This document shows positions 18,156 through 26,489 of a stretch of DNA of 64,000 bases, in pieces. The DNA is taken from assembly GCA_963169045.1 (NCBI GenBank), contig CAUJDF010000106.1, positions 1 through 64,000 of the forward strand, in the 5' to 3' direction. The stretch's first letter is position 1, and each line of letters opens with the position of its first letter. Source of the DNA: Myxococcota bacterium (GTDB lineage Bacteria; Myxococcota_A; Bradymonadia; UBA7976; UBA1532). Under the pieces are notes generated by a model, which was not told where the DNA came from, ran no database searches, and worked only from the letters and a program-made list of their open reading frames with translations. The position numbers were made by a program, and so were the translations under genes.

Positions 18156-18173
18156 ATCGATGCGCGCATCGAT
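18156..18173. repeat. 18-bp perfect palindrome at the expected transcription start
   Basis: ATCGATGCGCGCATCGAT is a perfect inverted repeat directly after the sigma54-like -12 element and 18 nt before the start codon. It could be a repressor operator or a 5' leader hairpin. The ribosome site GAGGAAAGG follows. Confidence 0.6.
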
Positions 18174-18191
18174 CTGAGGAAAGGTCCGCGC

Positions 18192-19184
18192 ATGCGCCCA
18201 CGCTTCGTCGCCCTCGGCCTGCTCTCGCTCGCCGCCCCCGGCGGCGCGATGGCCATCAGTCAGGGCGACCTGAGCATCCAGCTCGAGGGTGAGACCGATC
18301 GCGCCTTCTTCTTCGGCGTGAAGGACTGCGCGACGGGCGTCGCCGTCGAAGAGAAGGTGGTGGCGAAGCTGGCGAACGCGCCGCAGAGCAACTACTCGGT
18401 GTACGTCCGCTGGCAGCTCGACGATTCGATCTGCCCGGCGATCGACAACGCCGAAGAGGACTGCCCCACCACGGAGGCCGCCGTCTGCGGTTGCCTCGTC
18501 GGCGACAAGAACGCCACCGAGCTCGTCGAGGACTTCAAGCTCCAGGACCTCGTCAACGGGTTGTGTGACGGCAGCAATGTGGTGCGGACCGTCGAGCTCA
18601 AGCTCTTCTTCGATCCCGAGGACTCGAGCAACGCCGACGCCGGCACCTCCGAGTCGCTCGAGAGCGAAGAGACCGTCCGATTCACGATCGACCTCGATCC
18701 GCCCGACAAGCCGGCCGAAGCGCCCGAGGTGCGTGGCGCCGACTCGGCTCTGGTCGTCACCGTCAAGGAGCTGAGCGGCGCCGAGCGCTACAACATCTGC
18801 GCGACGCTGCTCGTCGGCGCCGACAACGACGCGGCCGCCGCGCCGGCAGACCAGGACGCCGGCGCCGTCGCGGGCGAGCCGGTGTGCACCGAGTTCAGCG
18901 AGAGCGAAGCGCTCGCCGGCGCGCGACTGACCGGCGTGAAGAACGGCGAGAACTACGCCGTGACATACGCCGGCATCGACAGCGCGGACAACGTCGGCCC
19001 GGCCAGCAACCCCACACGGGGCCAACCCGAGCAGCTCTACGACCTCGCCGAGAACTACTCGCGCTGGGACGGCGGCGAGACGGGCGGCTGCAACGCGGGC
19101 GGCGCCGGCGCAGCGCTACCCATCCTGGTGCTCGGCGCGGGCGGTCTGCTGGGCCTGGCGCGCGCCCGCCGGAGGAGCCGATGA
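18192..19184 (+). CDS. Secreted MYXO-CTERM-anchored protein of unknown function
   Basis: The protein has 330 aa. It has an N-terminal signal peptide (MRPRFVALGLLSLAAPGGAMA), an acidic ectodomain with paired cysteines (CGC, CPTTEAAVC) and a fibronectin-like region around 175-290 (PDKPAEAPEV, VTVKELSGAERYNICA). The tail GGCNAGGAGAALPILVLGAG followed by ARARRRSR is a MYXO-CTERM signal: Cys, membrane helix, Arg cluster. ATG 18192 is set by GAGGAAAGG and the signal peptide. Its stop overlaps the ATG of the following barrel gene (ATGA), so the two are coupled. The function of the ectodomain is not recognised. Confidence 0.75.
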   Translation: MRPRFVALGLLSLAAPGGAMAISQGDLSIQLEGETDRAFFFGVKDCATGVAVEEKVVAKLANAPQSNYSVYVRWQLDDSICPAIDNAEEDCPTTEAAVCGCLVGDKNATELVEDFKLQDLVNGLCDGSNVVRTVELKLFFDPEDSSNADAGTSESLESEETVRFTIDLDPPDKPAEAPEVRGADSALVVTVKELSGAERYNICATLLVGADNDAAAAPADQDAGAVAGEPVCTEFSESEALAGARLTGVKNGENYAVTYAGIDSADNVGPASNPTRGQPEQLYDLAENYSRWDGGETGGCNAGGAGAALPILVLGAGGLLGLARARRRSR

Positions 19185-19903
19185 AACGCGGTCTGTTCAC
19201 CGGGGCGGCGATCGTGCTCTTCGCTGCCCCCGCCCTCGCGCAGCGCGACGTTCGCGAGTCGGCGCGCTCGTCCTACTTCGAGTTCCGCCTCGGTTTCTAC
19301 CGGCCCGACATCGACAGCGAGTTCAAGAAGTCGCCCTCGATGGAGCGGCCCTTCGAGGCGGCCTTCGGCGACGGCCGCGAGGCGCTGCCCGAGTTGCACC
19401 TCGAGCGCCACTTCTTCCAGCGCTTCGGCACGCTCTCCGGAGGCCTCGGCGTCGGCTACTGGACGATCGAGGGCGAGAGCATCGCACCGAGCGCGGGCGT
19501 GGACGCCTCCGACTCGACGGAGCTCACGATCGTCCCCCTCCAGGCGCAGCTCAGCTACCGGCTCGACTACTTCGAGGACACCTTCCCGCTCGTGCCCATC
19601 CTGCGAGGGGGCCTCGACTACTACCTGTGGCGCATCCTGGACGGCGCCGGGAACAAGGCGAAGTTCGCCAACGGGAACGAGGCCGACGGCGGCACGTGGG
19701 GCTGGCACTACACCTTCGGCGTGCACCTGCTGCTCGACTTCCTCGCCCCCGAGATGGCCGCCGACTTCGATCGCGACGCGGGCGTGAACGGCAGCTACTT
19801 GACGTTCGAGTACCAGATTGCCCGGGTCGACGACTTCGGCAGCGCCGACTCGTTCCGCCTCGGCGACAGCACCTTCTACTTCGGCCTCACCCTCGACTTT
19901 TGA
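19181..19903 (+). CDS. Outer-membrane beta-barrel protein, myxobacterial type
   Basis: The protein has 240 aa with signal peptide MKRGLFTGAAIVLFAAPALAQ. The mature part is an alternating beta pattern rich in aromatic residues (SSYFEFRLGFYRPDIDSE, SGGLGVGYWTIEGE, LSYRLDYFED, GGLDYYLWRI) and ends in FYFGLTLDF with the C-terminal Phe of BAM substrates. It resembles the MXAN_2562-type family of myxobacterial barrels, but I cannot confirm membership. Upstream overlap with the MYXO-CTERM gene and downstream overlap with truA (TTGA) make one transcript likely. Confidence 0.75.
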   Translation: MKRGLFTGAAIVLFAAPALAQRDVRESARSSYFEFRLGFYRPDIDSEFKKSPSMERPFEAAFGDGREALPELHLERHFFQRFGTLSGGLGVGYWTIEGESIAPSAGVDASDSTELTIVPLQAQLSYRLDYFEDTFPLVPILRGGLDYYLWRILDGAGNKAKFANGNEADGGTWGWHYTFGVHLLLDFLAPEMAADFDRDAGVNGSYLTFEYQIARVDDFGSADSFRLGDSTFYFGLTLDF

Positions 19904-20649
19904 GCACCGAGCGGCGCCTCGCCTTCCGGGTCGAATACGACGGCACCGACTACCACGGCTGGCAGTCGCAGCCGACGGGCGTGCCCACGATCGTCGGCGC
20001 GCTCGAGGCGGCGATCGAAGCCGTCCTCGGCGTCCGCTCCCCCGTCGATGGCGCCAGCCGGACCGATGCGGGCGTCCACGCGCGCGACCAGCTCGCGGCG
20101 GTCACGATCCGCCATCCCATCCGACCGGAGGGCTTCGTCAAGGCGCTGAACGCGCGCCTGCCGGGCGACATCGCCGTCCTCGAGGCCTGGGACGTCCCGC
20201 TCGACTTCGCGCCGCGCTTCGCCAACCGCGGCAAGGTGTACTGCTACCGCATGTACGGCGGCATCGTCCGGCGGCCGCTCGTCGATCGCTACGCCTGGCG
20301 CGTGCAGTGGCCGCTCGACGAGGCCCGCATGCACCTCGCCGCGGCGCACCTGATCGGGACGCACGACTTCACGAGCTTCGCCGCCTCCGACGGGGGACAT
20401 CGGACCGCCGAGCGCACGATCGAGGCCATCGACCTGACGCACGAGCCGCACGACCTCTTCGTGATCACGTACCGCGGCACGGCCTTCATGAAGCACATGG
20501 TCCGCAACCTGACGGGCACCCTCGTCGACGTGGGCCGGGGCCAGCTCGAGCCCGATCGCGTCGCCGCCATCCTCGCCGCGCGCGACCGCCGCGCCGCCGG
20601 CCCCACGGCGCCGCCGCGCGGCCTCACGCTCGAGCGCATGTTGCGCTAG
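19900..20649 (+). CDS. truA: tRNA pseudouridine(38-40) synthase TruA
   Basis: The enzyme converts U38-U40 in the anticodon arm of many tRNAs to pseudouridine. The length of 249 aa fits. Key features are AFRVEYDGTDYHGWQ at the N-terminus, the catalytic Asp56 in GASRTDAGVHA, KVYCYRMYGG, GTHDFTSFAA and FMKHMVRNLTGTLVDVGRG. I start it at TTG 19900, which overlaps the stop of the barrel gene and gives STERRLAFRVEYDG; no ATG is available before the conserved N-terminus. Its linkage to the usg-like gene parallels gammaproteobacteria. Confidence 0.95.
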   Translation: MSTERRLAFRVEYDGTDYHGWQSQPTGVPTIVGALEAAIEAVLGVRSPVDGASRTDAGVHARDQLAAVTIRHPIRPEGFVKALNARLPGDIAVLEAWDVPLDFAPRFANRGKVYCYRMYGGIVRRPLVDRYAWRVQWPLDEARMHLAAAHLIGTHDFTSFAASDGGHRTAERTIEAIDLTHEPHDLFVITYRGTAFMKHMVRNLTGTLVDVGRGQLEPDRVAAILAARDRRAAGPTAPPRGLTLERMLR

Positions 20650-20659
20650 CGGCCAGCGC

Positions 20660-21967
20660 TCAGAAGCCGATCACCAGCCCGGCGTTCAGGTCGAAGTGGA
20701 AGCTCGGCGAGTCGCCGATGAGGTGGACGAAGTCGGGCGTGATGGCGAGCGACAGGGTGTCGTTGAAAGCGTACTGGTACGACGCGCCGAGGGTGTAGTG
20801 GTACGGGCCCTCGAGCGTCGTGTCGAGGAAGCCCCCGAGGTCGACCAGGTGGCGGACGCGGCCGACGCCACCGCCGACGCGCAGCACGAGCGCGTGGCCG
20901 TCGGCGTCGAGCGCCTTGAACTTCAGGCGCCCGCCCTCGAGATGGGCGAACTCGACGATCTGGATGCGTCCGTAGGCGCCGAGGCCGAAGCGCTCCGTCG
21001 CCCAGAAGTCGAGCTCCACCAGCGTGTGGAAAGGCGCCAGCGCGGCGCCCGGCCGGATGTTGGCGCTCTTCTGATTCTGCGGCGTGGCCCGGTCGGTGAT
21101 GAAGCCGACGCCGGTGCCGACGCTGAGCGTCAGCGTGACAAAGTGGCGCTTGCCGCCACCGTCGTCGTCGTCGCCGCCGCCCAGCGACGAGCCGGTCGGC
21201 ATCTCGTCGAGGCCCGCGAGGGCGTCGCCCGTCACCTGCACGACGATGGGATCGCGGGCGCTGGCCACGCCGCCGACGGGGCGCTGCAGGCGATCCTCGG
21301 CGACGATGTAATAGGAGAGGCTGCTGCCGGCGACGAAGCGCCCGGGGATTTCGCCGGCGAACGAGTGCCCGGAGGCGGGCAGCATCTCCACCTTCTGCAC
21401 CTGATCGTTGCGAGCGCTCCGGAAGAAAAGGAAGACGCGGAACACGTCGCGGTTCAGCGACGGCCCGATCTCGATGGTGATCGGCAGCTTCTCGCCGCTG
21501 CGCGCCCGACGGATCGGGTCGTGCACGATGTCGCCGCTCGACTGCTCGCCCCGCCCGGCCGAGGCACCGCCCACCGACTGCGTCGCGCGGTCGAACAGGC
21601 GGTCGAGACTCGGCGTGCTGATGAGTGGATCGAGGCGGACGCTGGGGTCGATGCGCAGGGCTTCGGTGAAGTCCTCGACCGCCGCGTTCTCGTTCTTGTC
21701 GCGGACGTGGGCCAGGACGCCGCGCTGCAGGTAGACCTCGGCCAGGGCGCGCGTCTTGACCTCGAAGCGCTCGCCGAGGCGGATGGCGCGCTCGAGCGAG
21801 CGGTCGGCGAGGTCGAGCTCGAGGTTGTCGTAGTACGAGCGGGCGTCCTCGAGCAGGCGCTCGATCTCGGCCTCGGCCTGGTAGCGGGTTCGCTGGGCCG
21901 AAGCCGGCTGTGCGGCGCCGGACGCGGCCAACGCGCAGGCTGCCATCAGGACGACGCGACGCACCAC
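20660..21967 (-). CDS. TPR-containing outer-membrane beta-barrel protein
   Basis: The protein has 435 aa. Signal peptide about residues 1-24 (ends QPASA), then a helical region with TPR-like repeats (LADRSLERAIRLGERFEVKT, NAAVEDFTEALRIDPSVRLD), a domain containing FRVFLFFRSARNDQVQKVEM and a C-terminal barrel with Gly/aromatic strands (LGASYQYAFNDTLSLAI, FDLNAGLVIGF) ending in Phe. The plan is like the barrel protein at 9618-11048. The first codon is GTG at 21967 or the adjacent GTG at 21964; AGG lies upstream. It is the last gene of an operon with OmpA and the small lipoprotein, with only 4 nt after the ompA stop. Confidence 0.7.
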   Translation of the reverse strand: MVRRVVLMAACALAASGAAQPASAQRTRYQAEAEIERLLEDARSYYDNLELDLADRSLERAIRLGERFEVKTRALAEVYLQRGVLAHVRDKNENAAVEDFTEALRIDPSVRLDPLISTPSLDRLFDRATQSVGGASAGRGEQSSGDIVHDPIRRARSGEKLPITIEIGPSLNRDVFRVFLFFRSARNDQVQKVEMLPASGHSFAGEIPGRFVAGSSLSYYIVAEDRLQRPVGGVASARDPIVVQVTGDALAGLDEMPTGSSLGGGDDDDGGGKRHFVTLTLSVGTGVGFITDRATPQNQKSANIRPGAALAPFHTLVELDFWATERFGLGAYGRIQIVEFAHLEGGRLKFKALDADGHALVLRVGGGVGRVRHLVDLGGFLDTTLEGPYHYTLGASYQYAFNDTLSLAITPDFVHLIGDSPSFHFDLNAGLVIGF

Positions 21968-21971
21968 GGAC

Positions 21972-23141
21972 CTACTTCTTGATGAGGTGGAACTCGACCC
22001 GGCGGTTCGCCGCCCGGCCCTCTTCCGTCCGGTTGTCCTCGATCGGGCGATCTTCGCCGTAGCCGACCGCGTCCATGCGCTCGGGGGCGATGCCCTGCTT
22101 GATCAGGTAGCTGCGCACCGACGACGCGCGCTTCTGCGACAGCGTCAGGTTGCGGCGCGCGTCGCCCACGCTGTCGGTGTGACCCTCGATGCGCACCGTC
22201 AGCGTGGGGTTGTCCTTCAGGGCCTGCGCCACCTCGTTCAGCATGGGGAACGAGTCGGGCAGGATGCGGTCCTTCGCGGTGGCGAAGTGGACCGTCTGCT
22301 TCAGCTCGATGCGGTCGTCGCGCACGATGATCGTGCGGTAGACGTCGGGGCAGCCGTCGTCGTCGGCCTCGCCGTCGTAGTCCTCCGGCTCGTTGGGGCA
22401 GCGGTCCTGCGCGTCGGCGAGCCGGTCCTGGTCGTTGTCGGGATCGGGGCAGCCGTCCTCGTCCTCGAACGCGTCGCGATCCTCGGCCTGCAGCGGGCAG
22501 CGATCGGACGTGTCGGGCACGGCGTCCTGGTCGTTGTCGAGGTCGGGGCAGCCGTTCTCGTCCTCGAAGCCGTCCTTGTCTTCGGGCTGATCGGGACACT
22601 GGTCGACGTTGTCGGCGATACCGTCCGCGTCCTGGTCTCGATCGAGGTCGGGGCACCCGTCCGTATCGTCGATGCCGTCGAAGTCCTCGGGATCATTCGG
22701 GCAACGATCGCGGCTGTCCGCGATGCCGTCCCGGTCGACGTCGCCGTCCTCCGGGCAGCCATCCTGGTCCTCGATACCGTCCTTGTCTTCGGGCGCGTCA
22801 GGGCAGACGTCGGCGCCATCGGGGATGCCGTCGCCGTCGCGATCGGGGCCGGTCAGGCAGCCGGGCGCCTGCGAAGCCGCCGCCGCCTGTCGGTAGAAAT
22901 CGACCGCGACGTCGAGGTGGTCGCGGGCCCGGTAGTAGTGGCCCTGCTCGAGCTCGAGATAGGCGAAGTCGAGGTGGGTCTTCGACATCGCCAGCTCGCG
23001 CTCGGCGCAGTTGTACGCGGCCTTCTCGATGGCCTGGATCTGTTCGCCGAGGCCGGCGCCGCGCGCCCGCAATGCGGAGCCGCTGACGCACCCGCCGAGC
23101 GCGGGGACGGCGACGAGGAACACGGCGTGACGCGCCTTCAC
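21972..23141 (-). CDS. OmpA-family lipoprotein with thrombospondin type 3 repeats
   Basis: The protein has 389 aa. A lipoprotein signal ends in LGGC (Cys18). Residues about 30-95 are helical with a TPR-like pair. Seven or eight acidic DxDGDGIPD-type repeats with paired Cys (DRDGDGIPDGADVCPDAPED and similar) form a calcium-binding thrombospondin type 3 region (about 97-265). The C-terminal 115 residues are an OmpA domain that binds peptidoglycan, with HFATAKDRILPDSFPML, the motif IRIEGHTDS-type VRIEGHTDSVGD, and NRRVEFHLIK. Its ATG overlaps the stop of the preceding small lipoprotein gene by 4 nt. It probably fastens outer membrane to cell wall. Confidence 0.9.
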   Translation of the reverse strand: MKARHAVFLVAVPALGGCVSGSALRARGAGLGEQIQAIEKAAYNCAERELAMSKTHLDFAYLELEQGHYYRARDHLDVAVDFYRQAAAASQAPGCLTGPDRDGDGIPDGADVCPDAPEDKDGIEDQDGCPEDGDVDRDGIADSRDRCPNDPEDFDGIDDTDGCPDLDRDQDADGIADNVDQCPDQPEDKDGFEDENGCPDLDNDQDAVPDTSDRCPLQAEDRDAFEDEDGCPDPDNDQDRLADAQDRCPNEPEDYDGEADDDGCPDVYRTIIVRDDRIELKQTVHFATAKDRILPDSFPMLNEVAQALKDNPTLTVRIEGHTDSVGDARRNLTLSQKRASSVRSYLIKQGIAPERMDAVGYGEDRPIEDNRTEEGRAANRRVEFHLIKK

Positions 23142-23554
23142 AGGCGACTCCCGTCGGGCAGGTGCGGCAGCTCCTCGTCGTCGGGCTCGTCGTCGAGGGG
23201 CGCCGGCGTCTCGCCCGGTCGCAGCGTGCCGCGCTGGGGGCTGGCGAGCGCGCGCTGGCGCGCCTTCTCGGCGAAGTCACGCGCGCGGCGGGCCAGATCG
23301 ATGGCGGCTTGGAAGTCGGAGAAGCCCTCCTCCTCCTTGGCCTTCTTGAGGCACTCGACCGCCGAGACATACTCGTAGAGCGCGTAGCGCTCGGCGTCGA
23401 CGGCCTGCGCCGCCTCGACGGCCACGGTGGCCTCGTTGACGGTCATCGTCGAGGTGACGGGTCCACAGCCTGAGGCGCCCATCGCGACGAAGGCCGTCGC
23501 GAGGACGCGACCGGCGATGCGGACCCGGCGAGGCGCCGGCGCGCTGGCGGCCAT
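23138..23554 (-). CDS. Small helical lipoprotein (DUF4398-like)
   Basis: The protein has 138 aa. The signal (VLATAFVAMGASGC) ends at Cys30; the rest is a charged helical hairpin (ATVAVEAAQAVDAERYALYE, AVECLKKAKEEEGFSDFQAA) followed by an acidic Pro-rich tail. This matches the DUF4398 type of envelope lipoproteins, which often precede OmpA genes, as here. ATG 23554 lies 37 nt from a good promoter. The stop and the ompA start overlap (ATGA). Confidence 0.7.
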   Translation of the reverse strand: MAASAPAPRRVRIAGRVLATAFVAMGASGCGPVTSTMTVNEATVAVEAAQAVDAERYALYEYVSAVECLKKAKEEEGFSDFQAAIDLARRARDFAEKARQRALASPQRGTLRPGETPAPLDDEPDDEELPHLPDGSRL

Positions 23555-23590
23555 GGTCGTGAACCCCCAGGGAGAATAGGGCGAAGCCGA

Positions 23591-23618
23591 TCTATAACCG
23601 GGGGCGTGGGCGTGTCAA
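23591..23618 (-). promoter_or_regulatory. sigma70 promoter of the lipoprotein-OmpA-TPR operon
   Basis: On the minus strand TTGACA (23618-23613) and TATAGA (23596-23591) are 16 bp apart and 37 nt from the ATG at 23554. Both boxes are close to consensus. Confidence 0.6.
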
Positions 23619-23665
23619 GAACGGGGCTCCGGGGCAGGCGTGCGAGACAGGCGAGGCGACGGCGC

Positions 23666-24157
23666 TCAGCCGAGCAGCCCGTCGATCTGGAGGCGGACGG
23701 CCTCCTCGTCCATGCCCTGGGCGACGGCGAGCTCCTGCACGAGAAGCGTCTGTGCCATCTCGTAAACGCGGCGCTCGCCGTACGACAGCTGCTTGTCGCC
23801 CTTCATCAGGTGCAGATCGCGGAGCACCTGGGCGACCTCCATCAGGTCGCCGCTCTGGATCTTCTCGACATAGCGGCGGTAGCGGCGGTTCCAGTTCGGC
23901 TCTTCGATGGCGACCTCTTCGGCGCGCAGCACCGACAGGACCTGGTCGATGCCCTCCTGGCAGACCACCGAACGCAGCCCGACCTGCTCCACGTTCTTCA
24001 CGGGGACGCGGATCTTCTTCTCGGAGTCGAGGCAACGCAGGACGTAGAACTGGTTCGTGCAGCCGGAGATCTCGAGCGTCTCGATGCTGGTGACCTGGGT
24101 CACGCCTTGGGCGGGATAGACCGCCATGTCACCCACGTTGAAAGCCACTACTGCCAC
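23666..24157 (-). CDS. cdnL: CarD/CdnL-family RNA polymerase-binding regulator
   Basis: CdnL binds the RNA polymerase beta subunit and stabilises open complexes at rRNA and other promoters; it is essential in Myxococcus. The 163-aa protein has the N-terminal RNAP-interaction domain (FNVGDMAVYPAQGVTQV) and the C-terminal helical DNA-contact domain including Trp89 in PNWNRRYRRYVEKI, the wedge-type residue known in this family. GTG 24157 is selected because GGGGAGG lies 6-7 nt upstream and gives a length equal to M. xanthus CdnL; an in-frame GTG at 24178 has no such site. It is transcribed apart from its neighbours. Confidence 0.92.
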   Translation of the reverse strand: MAVVAFNVGDMAVYPAQGVTQVTSIETLEISGCTNQFYVLRCLDSEKKIRVPVKNVEQVGLRSVVCQEGIDQVLSVLRAEEVAIEEPNWNRRYRRYVEKIQSGDLMEVAQVLRDLHLMKGDKQLSYGERRVYEMAQTLLVQELAVAQGMDEEAVRLQIDGLLG

Positions 24158-24437
24158 CGGGTACCTCCCCACCGACACGGTCCGCGGCGCGCCGCGCGCG
24201 AGCCGATCGGGGTTCTGCTGACCGCCCGGGCGCTAGAGCAGGAATCGTGCCCGTACGCCACGCACCGCGTGAACACGCGCGTGGCGACGGGATATTCCGA
24301 CGCAGGACGAGCCGCGACAGGCGGCTCCCGGGAACGTCAGGGCGGACCGCAGTCTAGCGCGGTCGCACGGACCGGCGAAAGTCGGGGGGTGGCGCCCGGT
24401 GTTGCCACCGAAAGCGCAGGCGCCACCGAGGCGGGGT

Positions 24438-24779
24438 TCAGGCCTTCTTGGCGCCGCGCGCGAAGCCGTCGTGCAGCGACAGGAGCCGGCCCGTCGAAAG
24501 GCCCAGGATCTTCTTGCGGTAGTCGGCGTCGGCCTTCTGGCCGCCGGCGCGCAGCTCGACGATCTTGTCGACGAGGCTCTCGCGGCTGCCGTGCTTGCTG
24601 CGCAGTGACTGCTCGCGCTGCCACAGGCGCAGGAGCTTGGCGTTGCTGACGTGCAGCAGGCGCTCGCGGAAGGCGGCGTCCGACTCGTCGGCCTTGCGGT
24701 CGAGCAGCGGGACGAGCTTGTCGACGAGGGCTTCCTTCGAGCCGAACTCGGACTTGACGGTCTGGTTGGGCGTAGCCAT
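24438..24779 (-). CDS. Small protein built of two tandem helical repeats
   Basis: The protein has 113 aa and no recognised family. It contains an internal duplication: SKEALVDKLVPLLDRKADES...RERLLHVSNAKLLRL is repeated as SRESLVDKIVELRAGGQKAD...RKKILGLSTGRLLSL, about 47 residues apart. Each unit looks like two helices joined by a short loop, with a conserved [ST]K/REALVDK and a [SN]xxKLLxL end. It is basic overall and has no signal or membrane segment, so a cytoplasmic nucleic-acid or protein binder is possible. No strong ribosome site precedes ATG 24779. It lies upstream of cdnL on the same strand, 280 nt apart. Confidence 0.7.
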   Translation of the reverse strand: MATPNQTVKSEFGSKEALVDKLVPLLDRKADESDAAFRERLLHVSNAKLLRLWQREQSLRSKHGSRESLVDKIVELRAGGQKADADYRKKILGLSTGRLLSLHDGFARGAKKA

Positions 24780-24906
24780 AAGGATTCTCTCGATTCTCGG
24801 AACGTCACGTGACGGGCTCGGCGCCCGGCACCCACGACAACCGGGGGTCTCCCCCCGAAACGGACGGGCTGTCTAGCATGGCCCTCCCACGACGACAAGC
24901 CTTTCC

Positions 24907-26481
24907 ATGTCGACCTCCAGTCTGGTCCGCGCCGCCGCCCTCGTCGTCCTGACGGCCCTCGCCGGGTGCCGGACGGGCGACGCGCCGCAGGCCGACGCCG
25001 GCGCGCGCCTCGCCGACGCTGCGCGCAAGGGCGAGGCGCCGCGCGACGCCATCGGGCGCGCGGGCCCCGTCGTCCTCGACCTCGCCGGCTTCCGCATCGC
25101 CATCGACGAGGCGCGCGTGCTGCAGTTCTGGCGCACGGGCGAGCCGCCGCCGGTCGAGGCGCTGCGCAACGCGATGCTGCGGCGCCGCGTGGTCGCCAAG
25201 GCGCTCGAGACGCGCGTCGTCCGCGAGGAGGCGGCCCGGCGCGGTCTGGCCGTCCCGCCCGAGCGACTCGCGCAGGCGCTCGAGAACTTCGCCGCGGGGC
25301 GTCCGCTCGACGCGCCCCTCCCCGAGCCCGCGCCCGATCCGGGCACGATCGACGCGCGCCTGGCCGCGCGCTACGGGACGGCGCCCGAGCGCGCCCGCCA
25401 GGTCGTCGTCGACCTGCTCTACGCCGGGCTGCTGTCGGATGCGCTGCTGGCCGAGACGCCGGACGCCACGCTGCGGCGCGCCTGGGAGGACGAGGAGACG
25501 CAGGCCCGCGTCGACGTCGTCCAGGTGCCGCGCGTGCCGACCACGAAAGAGATCGATCGCGCCGTCCGCGAGCGGGCGCCCGCCATCGCCGCGTTCTACG
25601 AGAAGAACCGCGAGCGCTTCCAGAAGCCGGAGCGGGCGCTCGGCCGGCGCGTCGTCGTGCCGGTGCCGTCGGGCGCCGACGCCGCCGCGCGCGAGGCCGC
25701 CCGCACGAAGGCGGAGGCCCTGCGCGCGCGCGTGGCCGGCGGTGAGGACCTCGCGAAGGTCGCCTCGGCGGAGACGATCGAAGGCGAGCGTCGGCGCGCC
25801 GGTGTCGTCGGCCCCTGGACGCGGGAGCAGGCGCCCGAGCTGTTTGAGATGAAGCAGGGCGAGCTCTCGCCCGTGCGCCCGCACCGGCTGGGCTTCATTT
25901 TCTTGCGTGTCGAGAGCCGCATCCCCGCGACGGTGCGGCCGCTCGACGACACCACCGTGCAGCGCGAGGTCGCCGCCGAGATCCTGCGGGACGAGGACGC
26001 GCTACCGCACGCCCGTCAGGTGGCCGAGAGGGCGCGCGAGCTGCTCCGCACCGATCCGACGGGCTCGGCCCTCGACGCCCTCGTCGGGAGCGAGCGCCTT
26101 CGGCGCGCGACGACCGAGCCCTTCCCCCGGGCGGTCGGGCGCGTGCCGGGCATCGGCCTTGCGCCCGAGCTCTTCGAGGCGGTGTTCAAGCTCACCGAGG
26201 CGGCGCCGGTGACGCCGGTGTTCACCGTCCGGCAGGACTACGTCGTTGCGCGCCGCGTCGACTTCCGCGCACCCGACCCGGCGCAGTGGCCGCAGGTACG
26301 GGCCACGTTCGCGCAGCGCTGGCGCGAGCGCGAGCGGCCCCACGTGGTCGATCGCTGGCTGAACGATCGCCTGCGCGGCGAGGCGATGTGGATCGACGGA
26401 CCGCGCGTCGACGCCCTCACGCTCGACGATCTCGGCGTCGGCGCCGCCGACGCGGTCAAGCCGACGCCGCCGGCGCCCTGA
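24907..26481 (+). CDS. SurA/PpiD-like parvulin-type lipoprotein
   Basis: The protein has 524 aa. A lipoprotein signal (LVRAAALVVLTALAGC) ends at Cys21. An N-terminal helical chaperone-like half (about 60-230) is followed by a rotamase (parvulin) region, with ARGDxA-type helices (KAEALRARVAGGEDLAKVAS), GVVGPWTREQAPELFEMKQG and LGFIFLRVESRIPAT. A second degenerate PPIase-like segment lies at about 390-470. Several parvulin catalytic residues are not obvious, so it may be only a periplasmic chaperone. It is convergent with, and 8 nt from, the BamD-like gene; both point to outer-membrane protein assembly. Confidence 0.72.
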   Translation: MSTSSLVRAAALVVLTALAGCRTGDAPQADAGARLADAARKGEAPRDAIGRAGPVVLDLAGFRIAIDEARVLQFWRTGEPPPVEALRNAMLRRRVVAKALETRVVREEAARRGLAVPPERLAQALENFAAGRPLDAPLPEPAPDPGTIDARLAARYGTAPERARQVVVDLLYAGLLSDALLAETPDATLRRAWEDEETQARVDVVQVPRVPTTKEIDRAVRERAPAIAAFYEKNRERFQKPERALGRRVVVPVPSGADAAAREAARTKAEALRARVAGGEDLAKVASAETIEGERRRAGVVGPWTREQAPELFEMKQGELSPVRPHRLGFIFLRVESRIPATVRPLDDTTVQREVAAEILRDEDALPHARQVAERARELLRTDPTGSALDALVGSERLRRATTEPFPRAVGRVPGIGLAPELFEAVFKLTEAAPVTPVFTVRQDYVVARRVDFRAPDPAQWPQVRATFAQRWRERERPHVVDRWLNDRLRGEAMWIDGPRVDALTLDDLGVGAADAVKPTPPAP

Positions 26482-26489
26482 CTCGCGTC

